Source: CAVBBU01 sp963593765
GTDB lineage: Bacteria > Bacillota > Clostridia > Lachnospirales > Lachnospiraceae
DNA length: 22,563 bases
Reading direction: 5' to 3'
Assembly (NCBI GenBank): GCA_963593765.1
Contig: CAVBBU010000024.1
Location: forward strand, 1-22,563
Positions 9,348 through 18,604 of this stretch are shown here, piece by piece. The notes beneath the pieces were generated by a model, which ran no database searches, was not told the DNA's origin, and worked only from the letters and a program-made list of their open reading frames with translations. Each line of letters begins with the position of its first letter. Position 1 is the first letter of the stretch. The position numbers and the translations under genes were made by a program.

Positions 9348-9902
9348 TTAGACTGTCATTACTTCCTTAGTCTTTACCTCTATAGCATCATCTATCTTTT
9401 TGATAGCATTGTCTGTCATCTTTTGGATCTGATCCTCGCCGTCCTTTTCCTGGTCCTCATTTATCTCGCCAGATTTTTCGAGCTTCTTGACTGCATCTAC
9501 GGCATCTCTTCTGATATTTCTTATAGCTACCTTCGTAGCCTCTCCCTTTTTCTTTATGTCCTTAGAAAGCTCCTTACGTCTGTCCTCGGTTAGCTCAGGG
9601 AAAATCAGTCTTATATTAGTTCCGTCATTAGTTGGTGTAATTCCTATATCTGATGCAAGTATAGCCTTTTCTATATCCTTAAGAAGGCTCTTCTCCCAAG
9701 GTGCTATCTGTATTATTCTAGCCTCCGGAACAGATATGTTACCAACCTGCTGAATAGGAGTTGGTGTTCCATAGTAAGACACCATAACCTTATCTAGCAC
9801 ATGTGGGTTGGCTCTGCCTGCTCTGATAGCTGCATAATCATCCTGAAGTAGCTCTATAGATTTCTTCATCTTATCCTCAAACTGCTTAATCTTATCGTTC
9901 AT
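9348..9902 (-). CDS. frr: Ribosome recycling factor
   Basis: Works with EF-G to split the post-termination ribosome. The 184 residues match the family (about 185). The N-terminal helix carries the conserved IRAGRANPHVLDKV (about residues 26-39), then the domain II region YYGTPTPIQQVGNISVPEAR, then the C-terminal long helices rich in Lys, Glu and Asp with LTEDRRKEL. The start ATG at 9902 has a near-perfect AGGAGGG five bases upstream. It lies 15 bases after pyrH, the pairing seen in nearly all bacteria. Confidence 0.98.
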   Translation of the reverse strand: MNDKIKQFEDKMKKSIELLQDDYAAIRAGRANPHVLDKVMVSYYGTPTPIQQVGNISVPEARIIQIAPWEKSLLKDIEKAILASDIGITPTNDGTNIRLIFPELTEDRRKELSKDIKKKGEATKVAIRNIRRDAVDAVKKLEKSGEINEDQEKDGEDQIQKMTDNAIKKIDDAIEVKTKEVMTV

Positions 9903-9917
9903 AATACCCTCCTAATT

Positions 9918-10616
9918 TTATACTGTAACTACAGTTCCTTTTATATCTCCATGAAGTGCATCCCTTATAGCATTCTTAGTATTAAGATCAAAAACTGCCA
10001 TAGGAACCTTGTGCTCCATACACATAACAGAGGCTGTAAGATCTACAACGGCAAGCTGTTTGTCTATAACCTCCTGTATGCTTATGCTTTCATATCTTTT
10101 AGCCGATGGATTGACCTTAGGGTCACTATCATATACACCGTCTATAGACTTTGCAAGAAGTATCATATCTACATCAAGCTCTATAGCTCTAAGTGCTATG
10201 CCTGTATCTGTAGAAAAGTAAGGATGACCTGTACCGCCTGAAAAGAAAACAACATATCCATCCTTAAAATACCTGTTTGCTAAGTCCTTAGAAAAAAGCT
10301 CTGTAATGCTTCCACATACAAATGGAGAAAGTATAGCCGTCTTCATGCCCTCGGATCTAAATATCTCTGATACATATATACAGTTCATAACAGTAGCAAG
10401 CATACCTATCTGGTCTGCCTTAGTTCTGTCTATAGACTTAGAGCTTCTTCCTCTCCAGTAGTTGCCGCCGCCTATAACTACGCCTACCTGTGCACCGCCA
10501 TCTACCGACTCCTTAACCTGCCTAGCAACGTCCTTTATCTTTTCATCATCATATCCGCTGCCGCTTGATGCTAAGGCTTCTCCGCTTAGCTTAAGCATAT
10601 ATCTTTTAGTATTCAT
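9918..10616 (-). CDS. pyrH: UMP kinase
   Basis: Amino-acid-kinase-fold enzyme that phosphorylates UMP to UDP, normally a hexamer controlled by GTP and UTP. I chose ATG at 10616 (232 residues). It follows a textbook AAGGAG at 10621-10626, and the protein then begins MNTKRYMLKLSGEAL as in the family. An in-frame ATG at 10649 would add 11 residues, but it overlaps the promoter-like element and has no ribosome site. Motifs: KLSGEA at 9-14, VIGGGNYWRGR at 47-57, FFSGGTGHPYFSTD at 124-137, and DGVYDSDPK at 159-167. It is the first gene of the housekeeping operon here. The usual upstream rpsB-tsf pair is absent, replaced by an ABC exporter operon. Confidence 0.96.
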   Translation of the reverse strand: MNTKRYMLKLSGEALASSGSGYDDEKIKDVARQVKESVDGGAQVGVVIGGGNYWRGRSSKSIDRTKADQIGMLATVMNCIYVSEIFRSEGMKTAILSPFVCGSITELFSKDLANRYFKDGYVVFFSGGTGHPYFSTDTGIALRAIELDVDMILLAKSIDGVYDSDPKVNPSAKRYESISIQEVIDKQLAVVDLTASVMCMEHKVPMAVFDLNTKNAIRDALHGDIKGTVVTV

Positions 10617-10647
10617 ATAACTCCTTATAAGGCTTAAATTTAGTACC

Positions 10648-10676
10648 ATAATAGCACAAAATCAGGCGTTTGAGAA
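10648..10676 (-). promoter_or_regulatory. Candidate promoter of the pyrH-polC operon (extended -10)
   Basis: On the sense strand TGCTATTAT (10656-10648) matches an extended -10 (TGnTATAAT, one mismatch). The hexamer TTCTCA (10676-10671) lies 17 bases upstream as a 4/6 match to the -35. Transcription would start near 10641, leaving a 5' leader of about 25 bases that contains AAGGAG. The -35 lies in the loop of the preceding terminator. This is a motif-level prediction. Confidence 0.45.
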
Positions 10677-10685
10677 TGCCTGATT
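10655..10685 (-). terminator. Intrinsic terminator after the ABC exporter operon
   Basis: Sense-strand arms AATCAGGC (10685-10678) and GCCTGATT (10667-10660) form a perfect 8-bp stem with a 10-base loop, followed by TTGTGC, so a short T-run. It sits 33 bases after the exporter stop codon and just before the pyrH promoter candidate, separating the two operons. The short T-run means some readthrough is possible. Confidence 0.7.
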
Positions 10686-10717
10686 ATTATGCCATTGTCT
10701 GTAGCGTTTAAAGCATT

Positions 10718-12634
10718 TTACGCTGTCTCGGAGAGATTTCCTGTATATAGCTGATAGTATCTGCCGTGCTCCTTCATAAGCTCCTCATGGCTACCACGCT
10801 CTATAATCCTACCTGCCTCAAGAACCATTATGCAGTCAGAGTTTCTAACAGTAGAAAGCCTGTGTGCTATAGCAAAGGTTGTTCTGCCTATCATAAGCGA
10901 GTCCATACCAAGCTGAACTAGCTGCTCTGTTCTGGTATCTATAGATGAGGTTGCCTCATCAAGTATAAGTACAGGCGGATCTGCAACTGCTGCCCTTGCT
11001 ATAGCAAGGAGCTGTCTTTGTCCCTGTGATAGGTTTGCTCCATCGCCAGTAAGCATAGTATCGTAGCCATCCGGAAGTCTTTCTATAAATCCGGAAGCAT
11101 TTGCAAGTCTTGCTGCTGCCTTACACTCACCATCTGTTGCATCTAGTCGTCCATAGCGGATATTTTCCATTACAGTTCCTGTAAAAAGATGCGTATCCTG
11201 AAGGACTATTCCAAGGCTTCGCCTTAGGTCTGCCTTTTTAATCTTATTAATGTTAATTCCGTCATAGCGTATCTTACCATCCTGTATATCATAAAATCTA
11301 TTAATAAGATTAGTTATAGTAGTCTTTCCAGCACCTGTGCTTCCAACAAATGCTACCTTCTGTCCCTTGTTTGCATATAGGTTAATGTTGTGAAGAACTA
11401 TCTTGTTTGGATTGTAGCCAAAGTCTACATCATCAAAAACTATATCGCCCTCTAGCTTAGTATAGGTAATGCTTCCGTCAGCCTTATGTCTGTGCTTCCA
11501 AGCCCACATCTCTGTTCTTTCCTCGCACTCTGTAACGCTTCCATCTGCCTGTTCTCTTGCATTGACCAGTGTTACATAGCCATCATCAAGCTCTACCTCT
11601 TCATCCATAAGTGCATATATTCTGTCTGCACCTGCTGCTGCCATAACTACTGAATTAAGCTGCATGCTTATCTGCATAAATGGCTGATTAAAGCTCTTAT
11701 TAAGGCTCATAAAGCTGACTATAGTTCCTATTGTAAGTCCCATATGTCCATTAACAGCAAGTCCTGCACCAACTATAGCTACTATTACATAGTTTAGATT
11801 GCCTAGCTGTGCAACTATAGGCATAAGGATATTCGCCATAGAGTTTGCCTTATCTGCACTCTCTCTAAGCTCTTCATTAAGCTTCTTAAAGTCGCTTAAG
11901 GTTCTCTCCTCTCTGCAAAAGACCTTAACAACCTTTTGTCCGCTCATCATCTCTTCTATATATCCATTAACCTTACCTAGGTTTTTTTGCTGCTGCGAGA
12001 AATATTTTCCTGAAACAGCTGCAGCCTTACCAGATATTTTCATTACTATAAAAACCATAGCAACCGTTAGTATAGTAAGAGGTACATTAAGTATGCACAT
12101 GCTTATAAATACACTTACTATAGTTACTATAGAATTAATCAGCTGCGGAAAGCTCATGCCTATGAACTGTCTTAGCGTATCGGTATCATTGGTATATATG
12201 GACATGATGTCGCCGTGTGCATGTGTATCAAAATATCTTATAGGAAGCTTTTCCATATGCTCAAAAAGCTCTAGCCTAATGGTACGCATAGTTCCCTGCC
12301 CTACATATACCATAATTATATTATACATATAGTCGCATATAATACCTATTAGATATATTCCTGCAATCTTAAGTATAGCCATTAGTAACGGCTCGTAATT
12401 TGGATTGCTAGTTCCCATAAGAGGCATAATATAATCATCTATAAGCTTTTGCATAAAAAGTGTTCCGTTAACTGTTGCTATAGCTCCGCCTAGTATGCCT
12501 ATAATTACAAATATTATATGTAGCCAATATTTTTTAAATACCATAGCCATAAGTCTCTTCATGCTGCCATCAGTCATACTCTTCATGGCCTGCTTAGATG
12601 AAACTGTTTGACTTCTTCTTTGTGGTCCTGCCAT
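10718..12634 (-). CDS. ABC exporter half-transporter, consensus-site subunit (permease + ATPase)
   Basis: Type IV (ABC-B) exporter half, 638 residues. The six-helix membrane domain spans about 35-330. A family-typical insert at about 350-395 includes WAWKHRHKADGS. The ATPase domain has Walker A GSTGAGKT at 431-438, Q-loop Gln479, signature LSQGQ at 535-539, Walker B ending in Asp559 with catalytic Glu560, and switch His591. Every catalytic residue of its own site is intact, but the signature deviates from LSGGQ. That is expected for the partner that completes the other subunit's degenerate site. It starts two bases after the upstream subunit, with AGGAG eight bases before ATG, so the two are co-translated. 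The pair resembles BmrCD or TM287/288-type heterodimeric multidrug exporters; the substrate is unknown. Confidence 0.93.
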   Translation of the reverse strand: MAGPQRRSQTVSSKQAMKSMTDGSMKRLMAMVFKKYWLHIIFVIIGILGGAIATVNGTLFMQKLIDDYIMPLMGTSNPNYEPLLMAILKIAGIYLIGIICDYMYNIIMVYVGQGTMRTIRLELFEHMEKLPIRYFDTHAHGDIMSIYTNDTDTLRQFIGMSFPQLINSIVTIVSVFISMCILNVPLTILTVAMVFIVMKISGKAAAVSGKYFSQQQKNLGKVNGYIEEMMSGQKVVKVFCREERTLSDFKKLNEELRESADKANSMANILMPIVAQLGNLNYVIVAIVGAGLAVNGHMGLTIGTIVSFMSLNKSFNQPFMQISMQLNSVVMAAAGADRIYALMDEEVELDDGYVTLVNAREQADGSVTECEERTEMWAWKHRHKADGSITYTKLEGDIVFDDVDFGYNPNKIVLHNINLYANKGQKVAFVGSTGAGKTTITNLINRFYDIQDGKIRYDGININKIKKADLRRSLGIVLQDTHLFTGTVMENIRYGRLDATDGECKAAARLANASGFIERLPDGYDTMLTGDGANLSQGQRQLLAIARAAVADPPVLILDEATSSIDTRTEQLVQLGMDSLMIGRTTFAIAHRLSTVRNSDCIMVLEAGRIIERGSHEELMKEHGRYYQLYTGNLSETA

Positions 12635-12636
12635 AA

Positions 12637-14382
12637 TTATTCTCCTGCCTTATCAAAATCTCCAGTGCCCTCTTGCTGTCCCTTAGCAACTGCCATATAT
12701 ATCTCGTTAGTCTTAAGCAAATTTTCATGAGTATCAAATCCACTTATTCTTCCATCATCAAGAACTAGTATTCTGTCTGCTTCCTTAACCGATGTAATTC
12801 TCTGTGCGATAATGATCTTCGTTGTATCTGGGATTTCATCTCTAAGTGCCTTTCTTATCTTGCTGTCAGTAGCTGTATCAACCGCACTTGTTGAATCATC
12901 AAGAATAAGCACCTTTGGCTTTTTAAGAAGTGCCCTTGCTATACACAGTCTTTGCTTTTGTCCTCCGGATACATTACTGCCGCCCTGCTCTATCCAGGTA
13001 TTGTAGCCATCCGGGAATTTTTCTATAAACTCATCTGCACATGCAAGAGTGCATGCTCTCTTACATTCCTCGTCGCTTGCACTCTCATCGCCCCAGCGAA
13101 GGTTATCATATATAGTTCCGCTAAACAGCTCATTTTTTTGAAGAACTACGCTTACCTGATTTCGAAGTGCCTCTAGGTTGTATCTTCTAACATCTATACC
13201 GCCAACAAGTACCTCTCCATCTGTCACATCATAAAGACGACTTATAAGACTTACAAGCGATGTCTTAGAGCTTCCTGTTCCACCTATAATTCCTATAACC
13301 TCGCCCGGCTTAATGTGTATGTCTATATCGCTAAGAACAAACTTACCGCTTCCCTTTTTATAAGAGAAATTAACATGATTAAAATCTATGCTTCCGTCCT
13401 TTACATTCATTATATTATCTGTACCTGATGCAAGGTCTGACTTCTCATTAAGTATCTGCGCTATACGCTCTGCACTAGACTCCGACATAGATATCATAAC
13501 AAATGCCATAGAAAGCATCATAAGTCCTATAAGTATGCTCATGACATAAGAAAAAAGACTTGTTAGCTGTCCTGTGGTTAGTCTGCCGCCAACTATCATG
13601 TGTGCTCCTATCCATGACAGGCTTAAAATGCAGCCATATACTGCTGCCATCATTACAGGATTATTTACACAAACAAATAGCTCTGCCTTAACGAACATCT
13701 TATATACATTGTCTATGGCTTTTTTAAACTTTCCTATCTCGTAGTCATCTCTAACAAATGACTTAACTACTCTTATGGCTGTAACATTTTCCTGTACGCT
13801 TGCATTTAGATCATCATACTTAACAAAGACCTCATCAAATGCCTTAGTTGCAAGCTTAAGTATAAGAATTAAAATTCCACCAAGGAATATAACAGCAACT
13901 ACAAATACCATAGAAAGGCTTGGACTAATCAGCATTGCCATAGCCATAGAAAATATAAGCATAAACGGAGATCTTATGCACATTCTTATAATCATCTGGT
14001 AGGCATTTTGCACGTTAGTAACATCTGTTGTAAGCCTTGTAACCATACCTGCGGTAGAATACTTGTCTATGTTAGAAAATGAAAAGGTCTGGATGTTCGC
14101 ATACATCGCATCACGAAGATTTGCTGCAAAGCCACTTGATGCATGGGCTGCACACTTTCCTGACATAATTCCAAAAAATAGTGCAAAGACAGCCATAACA
14201 AGCATAATAGCTCCGTACACAAGTACATGGTTTAGGTTTCCTGCCGATATTCCATCATCTATAATTTTTGCCATCATAATAGGTAGGAGTATGTCCATCA
14301 CTACCTCAAGTGCGGTAAATATTATAGACTGAATGGATGCTGCTTTATATTGCTTTACTTCTTTTAATAATGTTTTTATCAT
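12637..14382 (-). CDS. ABC exporter half-transporter, degenerate-site subunit (permease + ATPase)
   Basis: Partner half-transporter, 581 residues: six-helix membrane domain about 15-305, then an ATPase domain. Walker A is GGTGSSKT (367-374), Q-loop Gln415, signature VSGGQ (471-475). Two catalytic positions are changed: Walker B is followed by Asp496 instead of Glu, and the switch residue is Gln527 in IIIAQRIT instead of His. These substitutions mark the non-hydrolysing site of heterodimeric ABC exporters, so the protein should work only with the 638-residue partner downstream. The ATG at 14382 has GAGG eight bases upstream. Only 18 bases separate the start from the preceding terminator, and I see no convincing promoter between them. 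Expression may depend on terminator readthrough or a promoter upstream of it. Confidence 0.93.
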   Translation of the reverse strand: MIKTLLKEVKQYKAASIQSIIFTALEVVMDILLPIMMAKIIDDGISAGNLNHVLVYGAIMLVMAVFALFFGIMSGKCAAHASSGFAANLRDAMYANIQTFSFSNIDKYSTAGMVTRLTTDVTNVQNAYQMIIRMCIRSPFMLIFSMAMAMLISPSLSMVFVVAVIFLGGILILILKLATKAFDEVFVKYDDLNASVQENVTAIRVVKSFVRDDYEIGKFKKAIDNVYKMFVKAELFVCVNNPVMMAAVYGCILSLSWIGAHMIVGGRLTTGQLTSLFSYVMSILIGLMMLSMAFVMISMSESSAERIAQILNEKSDLASGTDNIMNVKDGSIDFNHVNFSYKKGSGKFVLSDIDIHIKPGEVIGIIGGTGSSKTSLVSLISRLYDVTDGEVLVGGIDVRRYNLEALRNQVSVVLQKNELFSGTIYDNLRWGDESASDEECKRACTLACADEFIEKFPDGYNTWIEQGGSNVSGGQKQRLCIARALLKKPKVLILDDSTSAVDTATDSKIRKALRDEIPDTTKIIIAQRITSVKEADRILVLDDGRISGFDTHENLLKTNEIYMAVAKGQQEGTGDFDKAGE

Positions 14383-14401
14383 GTATAACCTCGTTAATTT
14401 T

Positions 14402-14443
14402 AAAAATACTGTAGCACACCATGTAGTATGCTACAGTATTTTT
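14402..14443. terminator. Perfect 15-bp bidirectional-type terminator hairpin
   Basis: AAAAATACTGTAGCA (14402-14416) and its exact complement (14429-14443) enclose a 12-base loop. Each arm ends in five A or five T, so the stem carries a T-run at its 3' end on either strand. It follows the stop of the surface-protein locus by 43 bases and most likely ends that transcript. Confidence 0.85.
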
Positions 14444-14485
14444 GTGTATATTTTGTGACTTTTTCAAAATAGTTTTTTTATATTT

Positions 14486-17400
14486 CTATCTAATTAATGC
14501 TCCGCTTTCATCTACCACATGATTATCTGGTGTTACTGCATTAGCATACATAGATCCAAATGGACGTAAGCCCTGTATGTTCGAGTATACCCAGAAGCCT
14601 GTAGCAGTATTTTGAGCATATGTAGGTGCTTGCAGCGTGGTTGAGAAATAGTAATTCTTACCATTTATGCTTTGCCAGCCGGTTAGCATCTCTCCTGTAA
14701 TAGGTGACAGATAATACCAGTAGCCATCCTGATTTTCATAATACCAGCCATGTAGCATACCGACATTCTCATCACAGTAATACCACTTGTTATTAAGCCT
14801 ATCATAGATCCAGCCTGTTACAAGATATGCATCAGATCCAAATGCGTAGTAATAAGATCCCACTCTCTGCCATAGAAGCTTCTCTATCTTATTGCCATCT
14901 GCATCTGTTACAGTAGTTCCGCTTGCAATAGTTCCATCACTGTTTCTGAACTTCCAGCCCTTACTGTCCTTAATCCAGCCAGTACTGTTTGACGATCCAC
15001 CGCCGCCACTATAGCTACGACTTGCTTCATATGTATTAGCTATAACTATACCTGTATCTGTTGCACCTAAGCCTCCGCCATAGCTTACTCTTGTAGCTAG
15101 CTTTGTACCATCTCTATATATCTCAATAGTCATAGTATAGCCAGCTCCTACAGCTGTTTCATCGAAGGTATATCCCTTTATATCCTGTAATTCTTCGTTA
15201 ATGATATACCTGTAGGTCTTTCCTAAATCATGTTCATAATCAAATGATATATTGCCAAATTGTATTTCCTTTAGAGCATCCTTTGTGCTTAGCCTTGCTG
15301 TAATCGTATTGCTAAGTGCGTTATACTCCGTTACGCCTGGGATAGACTCTGGAAGTGGCTCTGCACCTGTTTCACCCTTTAAGGTAAATACAAATTCCTG
15401 CTCGGCACTTGGTAGCTTACCATTCTTAGTGATAATCGCCTTCTTTATAGGTGACGTACCATCATACCAGTTAATCGGCTTATAATCGATATCATAATAC
15501 AGCTTAATTACATTTGTAGCATTCTTACTAAGAGTTATCTCGGCATTAGATAAGGTTGCATTAAGCTTATATTCATCCTCGTACTTAGCCTCATACCCAT
15601 CTGGTGCAAATGCAGCTTCTCCATTACTTCCTGTAGCCATCTCATATTCATATAGTTCATAGCTATCTTCAACGTCTACAGGCTCACCCGGCTTTTGCTT
15701 ATAGTATTCTATCTTATAGCCTACATCAGCAGGGCCATATATAGCATATAGGACAATGTCCTTTGTTATGTCCATATTCTCTATGCTATATTTTTCTCCC
15801 TTTTGTATCTCAAGCGTAGCCTTTGTAGCATTCCTATCAGTCGACCAACCTACAAATACATATTCATCAGTTGGCGAAATTATATTTACACCACTGTTAG
15901 CAACAAAATATCTCTCAGGATTATCACTTGTTTCTGTATCTACGTAATACTCCTTAGTGTCAACTACATTGCCACTACCACCATTAGCATCATATTTGAT
16001 ATTAATATATGGTATGATATTCATCTGACCTCTAAAGTAATTACCGTACGCATCCACACAGGCAACATCGACATAGGTCTTTTCTGCCTTAAGTCCTTCT
16101 ATATATACTGTGCCATCTGCTGCTGTTGCTTTCCTAGCTACAGTAATATCTTTAGGATCGTCAATAACAACCTCGACATTACCAGTAAATGTTCCCTCAC
16201 TGCTTTCAAGCTTTATTTCACTTGGCGTTGCCTTCTCGCCTACATGGACAGATAAAGCCTCTACCGGTGCTAGCTTTGACGTACGATACAAGCCAAAGTT
16301 TATATCAGATAGCTTATACTTACCCTGAGCATAGTTTGTTTCAAGCTTAAGTACATCTGTTCTTGCAGTAAGCTTACCGCCACTTATTGTAGCAGTGTCT
16401 TGATTTCCGTAAGAGTTTAGGTTAGTTTGCGATCCTGCCAGCTTTTTAACTAGCTTCCAGTTAGAGTCAGCATCTACATCCTTTATCATCTCAACTATAA
16501 ATTCACCATCATATGGAACAGAAAGCTCATACTCACCATTCTCATCAGTCTTTACTACAGTTGAAGAATCATCATCGGCAAATTCTATTGGTTCTCCGTC
16601 CTTATCGTATAGCTTAATCTCGACACCCTCTAGGGCATAGTCAATACCTCTGTCGTATATAGAATTGTCCGTTTTTCCAGTCTCATCCCATACAAGGCCA
16701 GTGATTAGCATATCCTCTAGGATGTACTCCTGAACATTCGGACTAGTGACGCCTCCCTCGCTATACCATTTTATACTGTCGCCTATCTTAAAATTATAAT
16801 AAAATGTTTGATATGCCTTTTGTTCACCTATGGTAGTTTTGCCTTCTTGAAGCTGATATTTTACATCAAAGTAAGGTTTAGCTCCTACATTCAACCCATT
16901 AACACACAGCCTAATTCCAGTTATACTCGAAGAATCCGATGGGGTTTCTGTTTTCCACTCTGCTTCTGCCATACCATCATACCCATCTTCCCCTGGATAC
17001 TTATCCTTAGCATATGTATAGTATACTGTAACAGAATCTGCAACCTCTTCGACATCAGAGGTATCAATAGACAAAAACTTCAATCCAAAATCTGATGATT
17101 CAGTTTGTTTTCCATTATCTGTCTTATTTGTTTTTCCCTGCTTTACAATCGGAATGTATACATTAAAGTCATTTAAAGCCTTAGTAGAATCTCCTATTAG
17201 ATATATCCTATTTCCAAAAAGCCCCTCCGTTTCATCTAATTCTTTAAAATTTCTAGAATAAACAGCGTTCTGGCTTATGCTTCCAGTTGTATTTTCTGAA
17301 ACAAATGGCGTTAATCCACCGTCATTTTGTGTTGAAATGGTAATTACATTTCCTGAAACACCTGTAAGATCACGATAAAGCATCACAGGATTACCGTCAT

Positions 17401-18583
17401 CATTTGTCTGCAGTCTTGGTATTATGTGTTTTCCTGTTTTATCTATAATGTCTGGCGGGCCTATTTTAATGGAGTTATCAATAATAGTAGAATCCATCGT
17501 ATCTTGTCTTCTCAGAGAAGAATTCTCATTAGTTCCAATATCTATATATGCCCGATAATTTCCACTGCTACCATCTCTTCCTGAATCATGCGGCACATCA
17601 GCCCAAATATGCTTAATAGGCACCCTTGTAGCCATACTTTTATCCGCATTAAATGATAAGACTAGCGGGATAGTATATGCACCATAGGTATATTTAGAAA
17701 GATATAGACCAGTATACTCGGTCCACCATTCATCCTCATATCCATATGGCATTTTTGTTGATGCAGGTAGATTTTTTTCATCCACATTTTCTAGATCTAT
17801 AACCAAATATCCATAATCTTCATTTCCCGAATATCCATTCCCAGTTCCTGCTGGGTAAAATACTGCAGAAGCACCATTAAGCCCAGTAATCCCTGCAATA
17901 TCAGGGGTAAAGTCCTTATCCACAGCAAAATAAAATACTGGTCTTAGCTTTATTGCACCAAGTACCTCACCAATCGATGTATAAACATTTGGGCTAATAG
18001 TTGCATTTAATGTCTCTCCTCTTCTTACTGAGGTAGTCGACCCCGAAGATGCAATATAGCTTATGTTTTGATCTGATGAATAATTATAGTTAAAGTTTTG
18101 TGTCGCTGTAGAACCCGCCCCCATAAATTCAACGGTGTATTTGCCCTTTCCAATATAGTTTGACAAACCATCATCTGCTTCAAGAGTAAAGGTTTCTTTA
18201 CCAAATATATCTGTGTAAGATACCTTGCATTTTACACTAAACTGATCATATACTCTCTTAGATGATTCATCTTCATTCCTCTGATAACCTATTGGTTTTT
18301 TAGAATAAGGATATGTTGTAGGCATAATCTCATCTGCTCCTACCCTACATAATGTTATGTCAGGAAGTCCACATGATTGCATAGGGCTATACCCCTCCGG
18401 ATATTTTGACCATATATATCCCTCGTCACTTACCCTAACCTTAACATCTGTAACATACCTGCCCTCCTCTAATTCAAATGGTATCGAGCTATACTTACTT
18501 CCATATGGTAGAACAAATAGCTTTTTATCGTATTTATGAACCACCTCATCATCTGTTGTATATTCTATATCTAATATATACAT
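14486..18583 (-). CDS. C-terminal part of a giant modular surface protein (downstream of in-frame TGA)
   Basis: 1,365 codons from the first ATG. It has no signal peptide and no proper ribosome site (AGGG is only two bases from ATG). It is in the same frame as the signal-peptide gene upstream, with one TGA and seven sense codons between, so I read it as the second half of one gene. Domains: unassigned beta-rich region 1-620; SdrD-B-like domain about 625-765 (ITGLVWDETG, GVEIKLYDKDG, TDENGEYEL); InlB/Listeria-Bacteroides-type repeat about 860-950 (YDANGGSG, FVGWSTDRNAT); MucBP-like domain about 955-1030 ending KLYYD; pilin-type isopeptide domain about 1035-1185 with candidate Glu1130 and Asn1183; Gly/Ser linker; cell-wall-binding repeats 1200-1345 beginning GWIKD, GWIYD, GWYYE and GWQSI. 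There is no LPXTG signal; attachment would be non-covalent through the repeats. Unless the TGA is read through, this part should be unexpressed. Confidence 0.85.
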   Translation of the reverse strand: MYILDIEYTTDDEVVHKYDKKLFVLPYGSKYSSIPFELEEGRYVTDVKVRVSDEGYIWSKYPEGYSPMQSCGLPDITLCRVGADEIMPTTYPYSKKPIGYQRNEDESSKRVYDQFSVKCKVSYTDIFGKETFTLEADDGLSNYIGKGKYTVEFMGAGSTATQNFNYNYSSDQNISYIASSGSTTSVRRGETLNATISPNVYTSIGEVLGAIKLRPVFYFAVDKDFTPDIAGITGLNGASAVFYPAGTGNGYSGNEDYGYLVIDLENVDEKNLPASTKMPYGYEDEWWTEYTGLYLSKYTYGAYTIPLVLSFNADKSMATRVPIKHIWADVPHDSGRDGSSGNYRAYIDIGTNENSSLRRQDTMDSTIIDNSIKIGPPDIIDKTGKHIIPRLQTNDDGNPVMLYRDLTGVSGNVITISTQNDGGLTPFVSENTTGSISQNAVYSRNFKELDETEGLFGNRIYLIGDSTKALNDFNVYIPIVKQGKTNKTDNGKQTESSDFGLKFLSIDTSDVEEVADSVTVYYTYAKDKYPGEDGYDGMAEAEWKTETPSDSSSITGIRLCVNGLNVGAKPYFDVKYQLQEGKTTIGEQKAYQTFYYNFKIGDSIKWYSEGGVTSPNVQEYILEDMLITGLVWDETGKTDNSIYDRGIDYALEGVEIKLYDKDGEPIEFADDDSSTVVKTDENGEYELSVPYDGEFIVEMIKDVDADSNWKLVKKLAGSQTNLNSYGNQDTATISGGKLTARTDVLKLETNYAQGKYKLSDINFGLYRTSKLAPVEALSVHVGEKATPSEIKLESSEGTFTGNVEVVIDDPKDITVARKATAADGTVYIEGLKAEKTYVDVACVDAYGNYFRGQMNIIPYINIKYDANGGSGNVVDTKEYYVDTETSDNPERYFVANSGVNIISPTDEYVFVGWSTDRNATKATLEIQKGEKYSIENMDITKDIVLYAIYGPADVGYKIEYYKQKPGEPVDVEDSYELYEYEMATGSNGEAAFAPDGYEAKYEDEYKLNATLSNAEITLSKNATNVIKLYYDIDYKPINWYDGTSPIKKAIITKNGKLPSAEQEFVFTLKGETGAEPLPESIPGVTEYNALSNTITARLSTKDALKEIQFGNISFDYEHDLGKTYRYIINEELQDIKGYTFDETAVGAGYTMTIEIYRDGTKLATRVSYGGGLGATDTGIVIANTYEASRSYSGGGGSSNSTGWIKDSKGWKFRNSDGTIASGTTVTDADGNKIEKLLWQRVGSYYYAFGSDAYLVTGWIYDRLNNKWYYCDENVGMLHGWYYENQDGYWYYLSPITGEMLTGWQSINGKNYYFSTTLQAPTYAQNTATGFWVYSNIQGLRPFGSMYANAVTPDNHVVDESGALIR

Positions 18584-18604
18584 ACCCTGTTGTTGTCCAT
18601 ATAT

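Noticed and set aside
10614..10649. ATG at 10649 as the pyrH start
   Set aside because: No ribosome site upstream and it lies in the promoter-like element. ATG 10616 has AAGGAG and gives the family-typical N-terminus.
15756..17095. Plus-strand open frames opposite the surface-protein gene
   Set aside because: Low-complexity shadows of a conserved-domain gene on the minus strand, without ribosome sites.
18598..18600. ATG at 18600 as a start for the downstream part of the surface protein
   Set aside because: It is out of frame and reaches a stop after nine codons.
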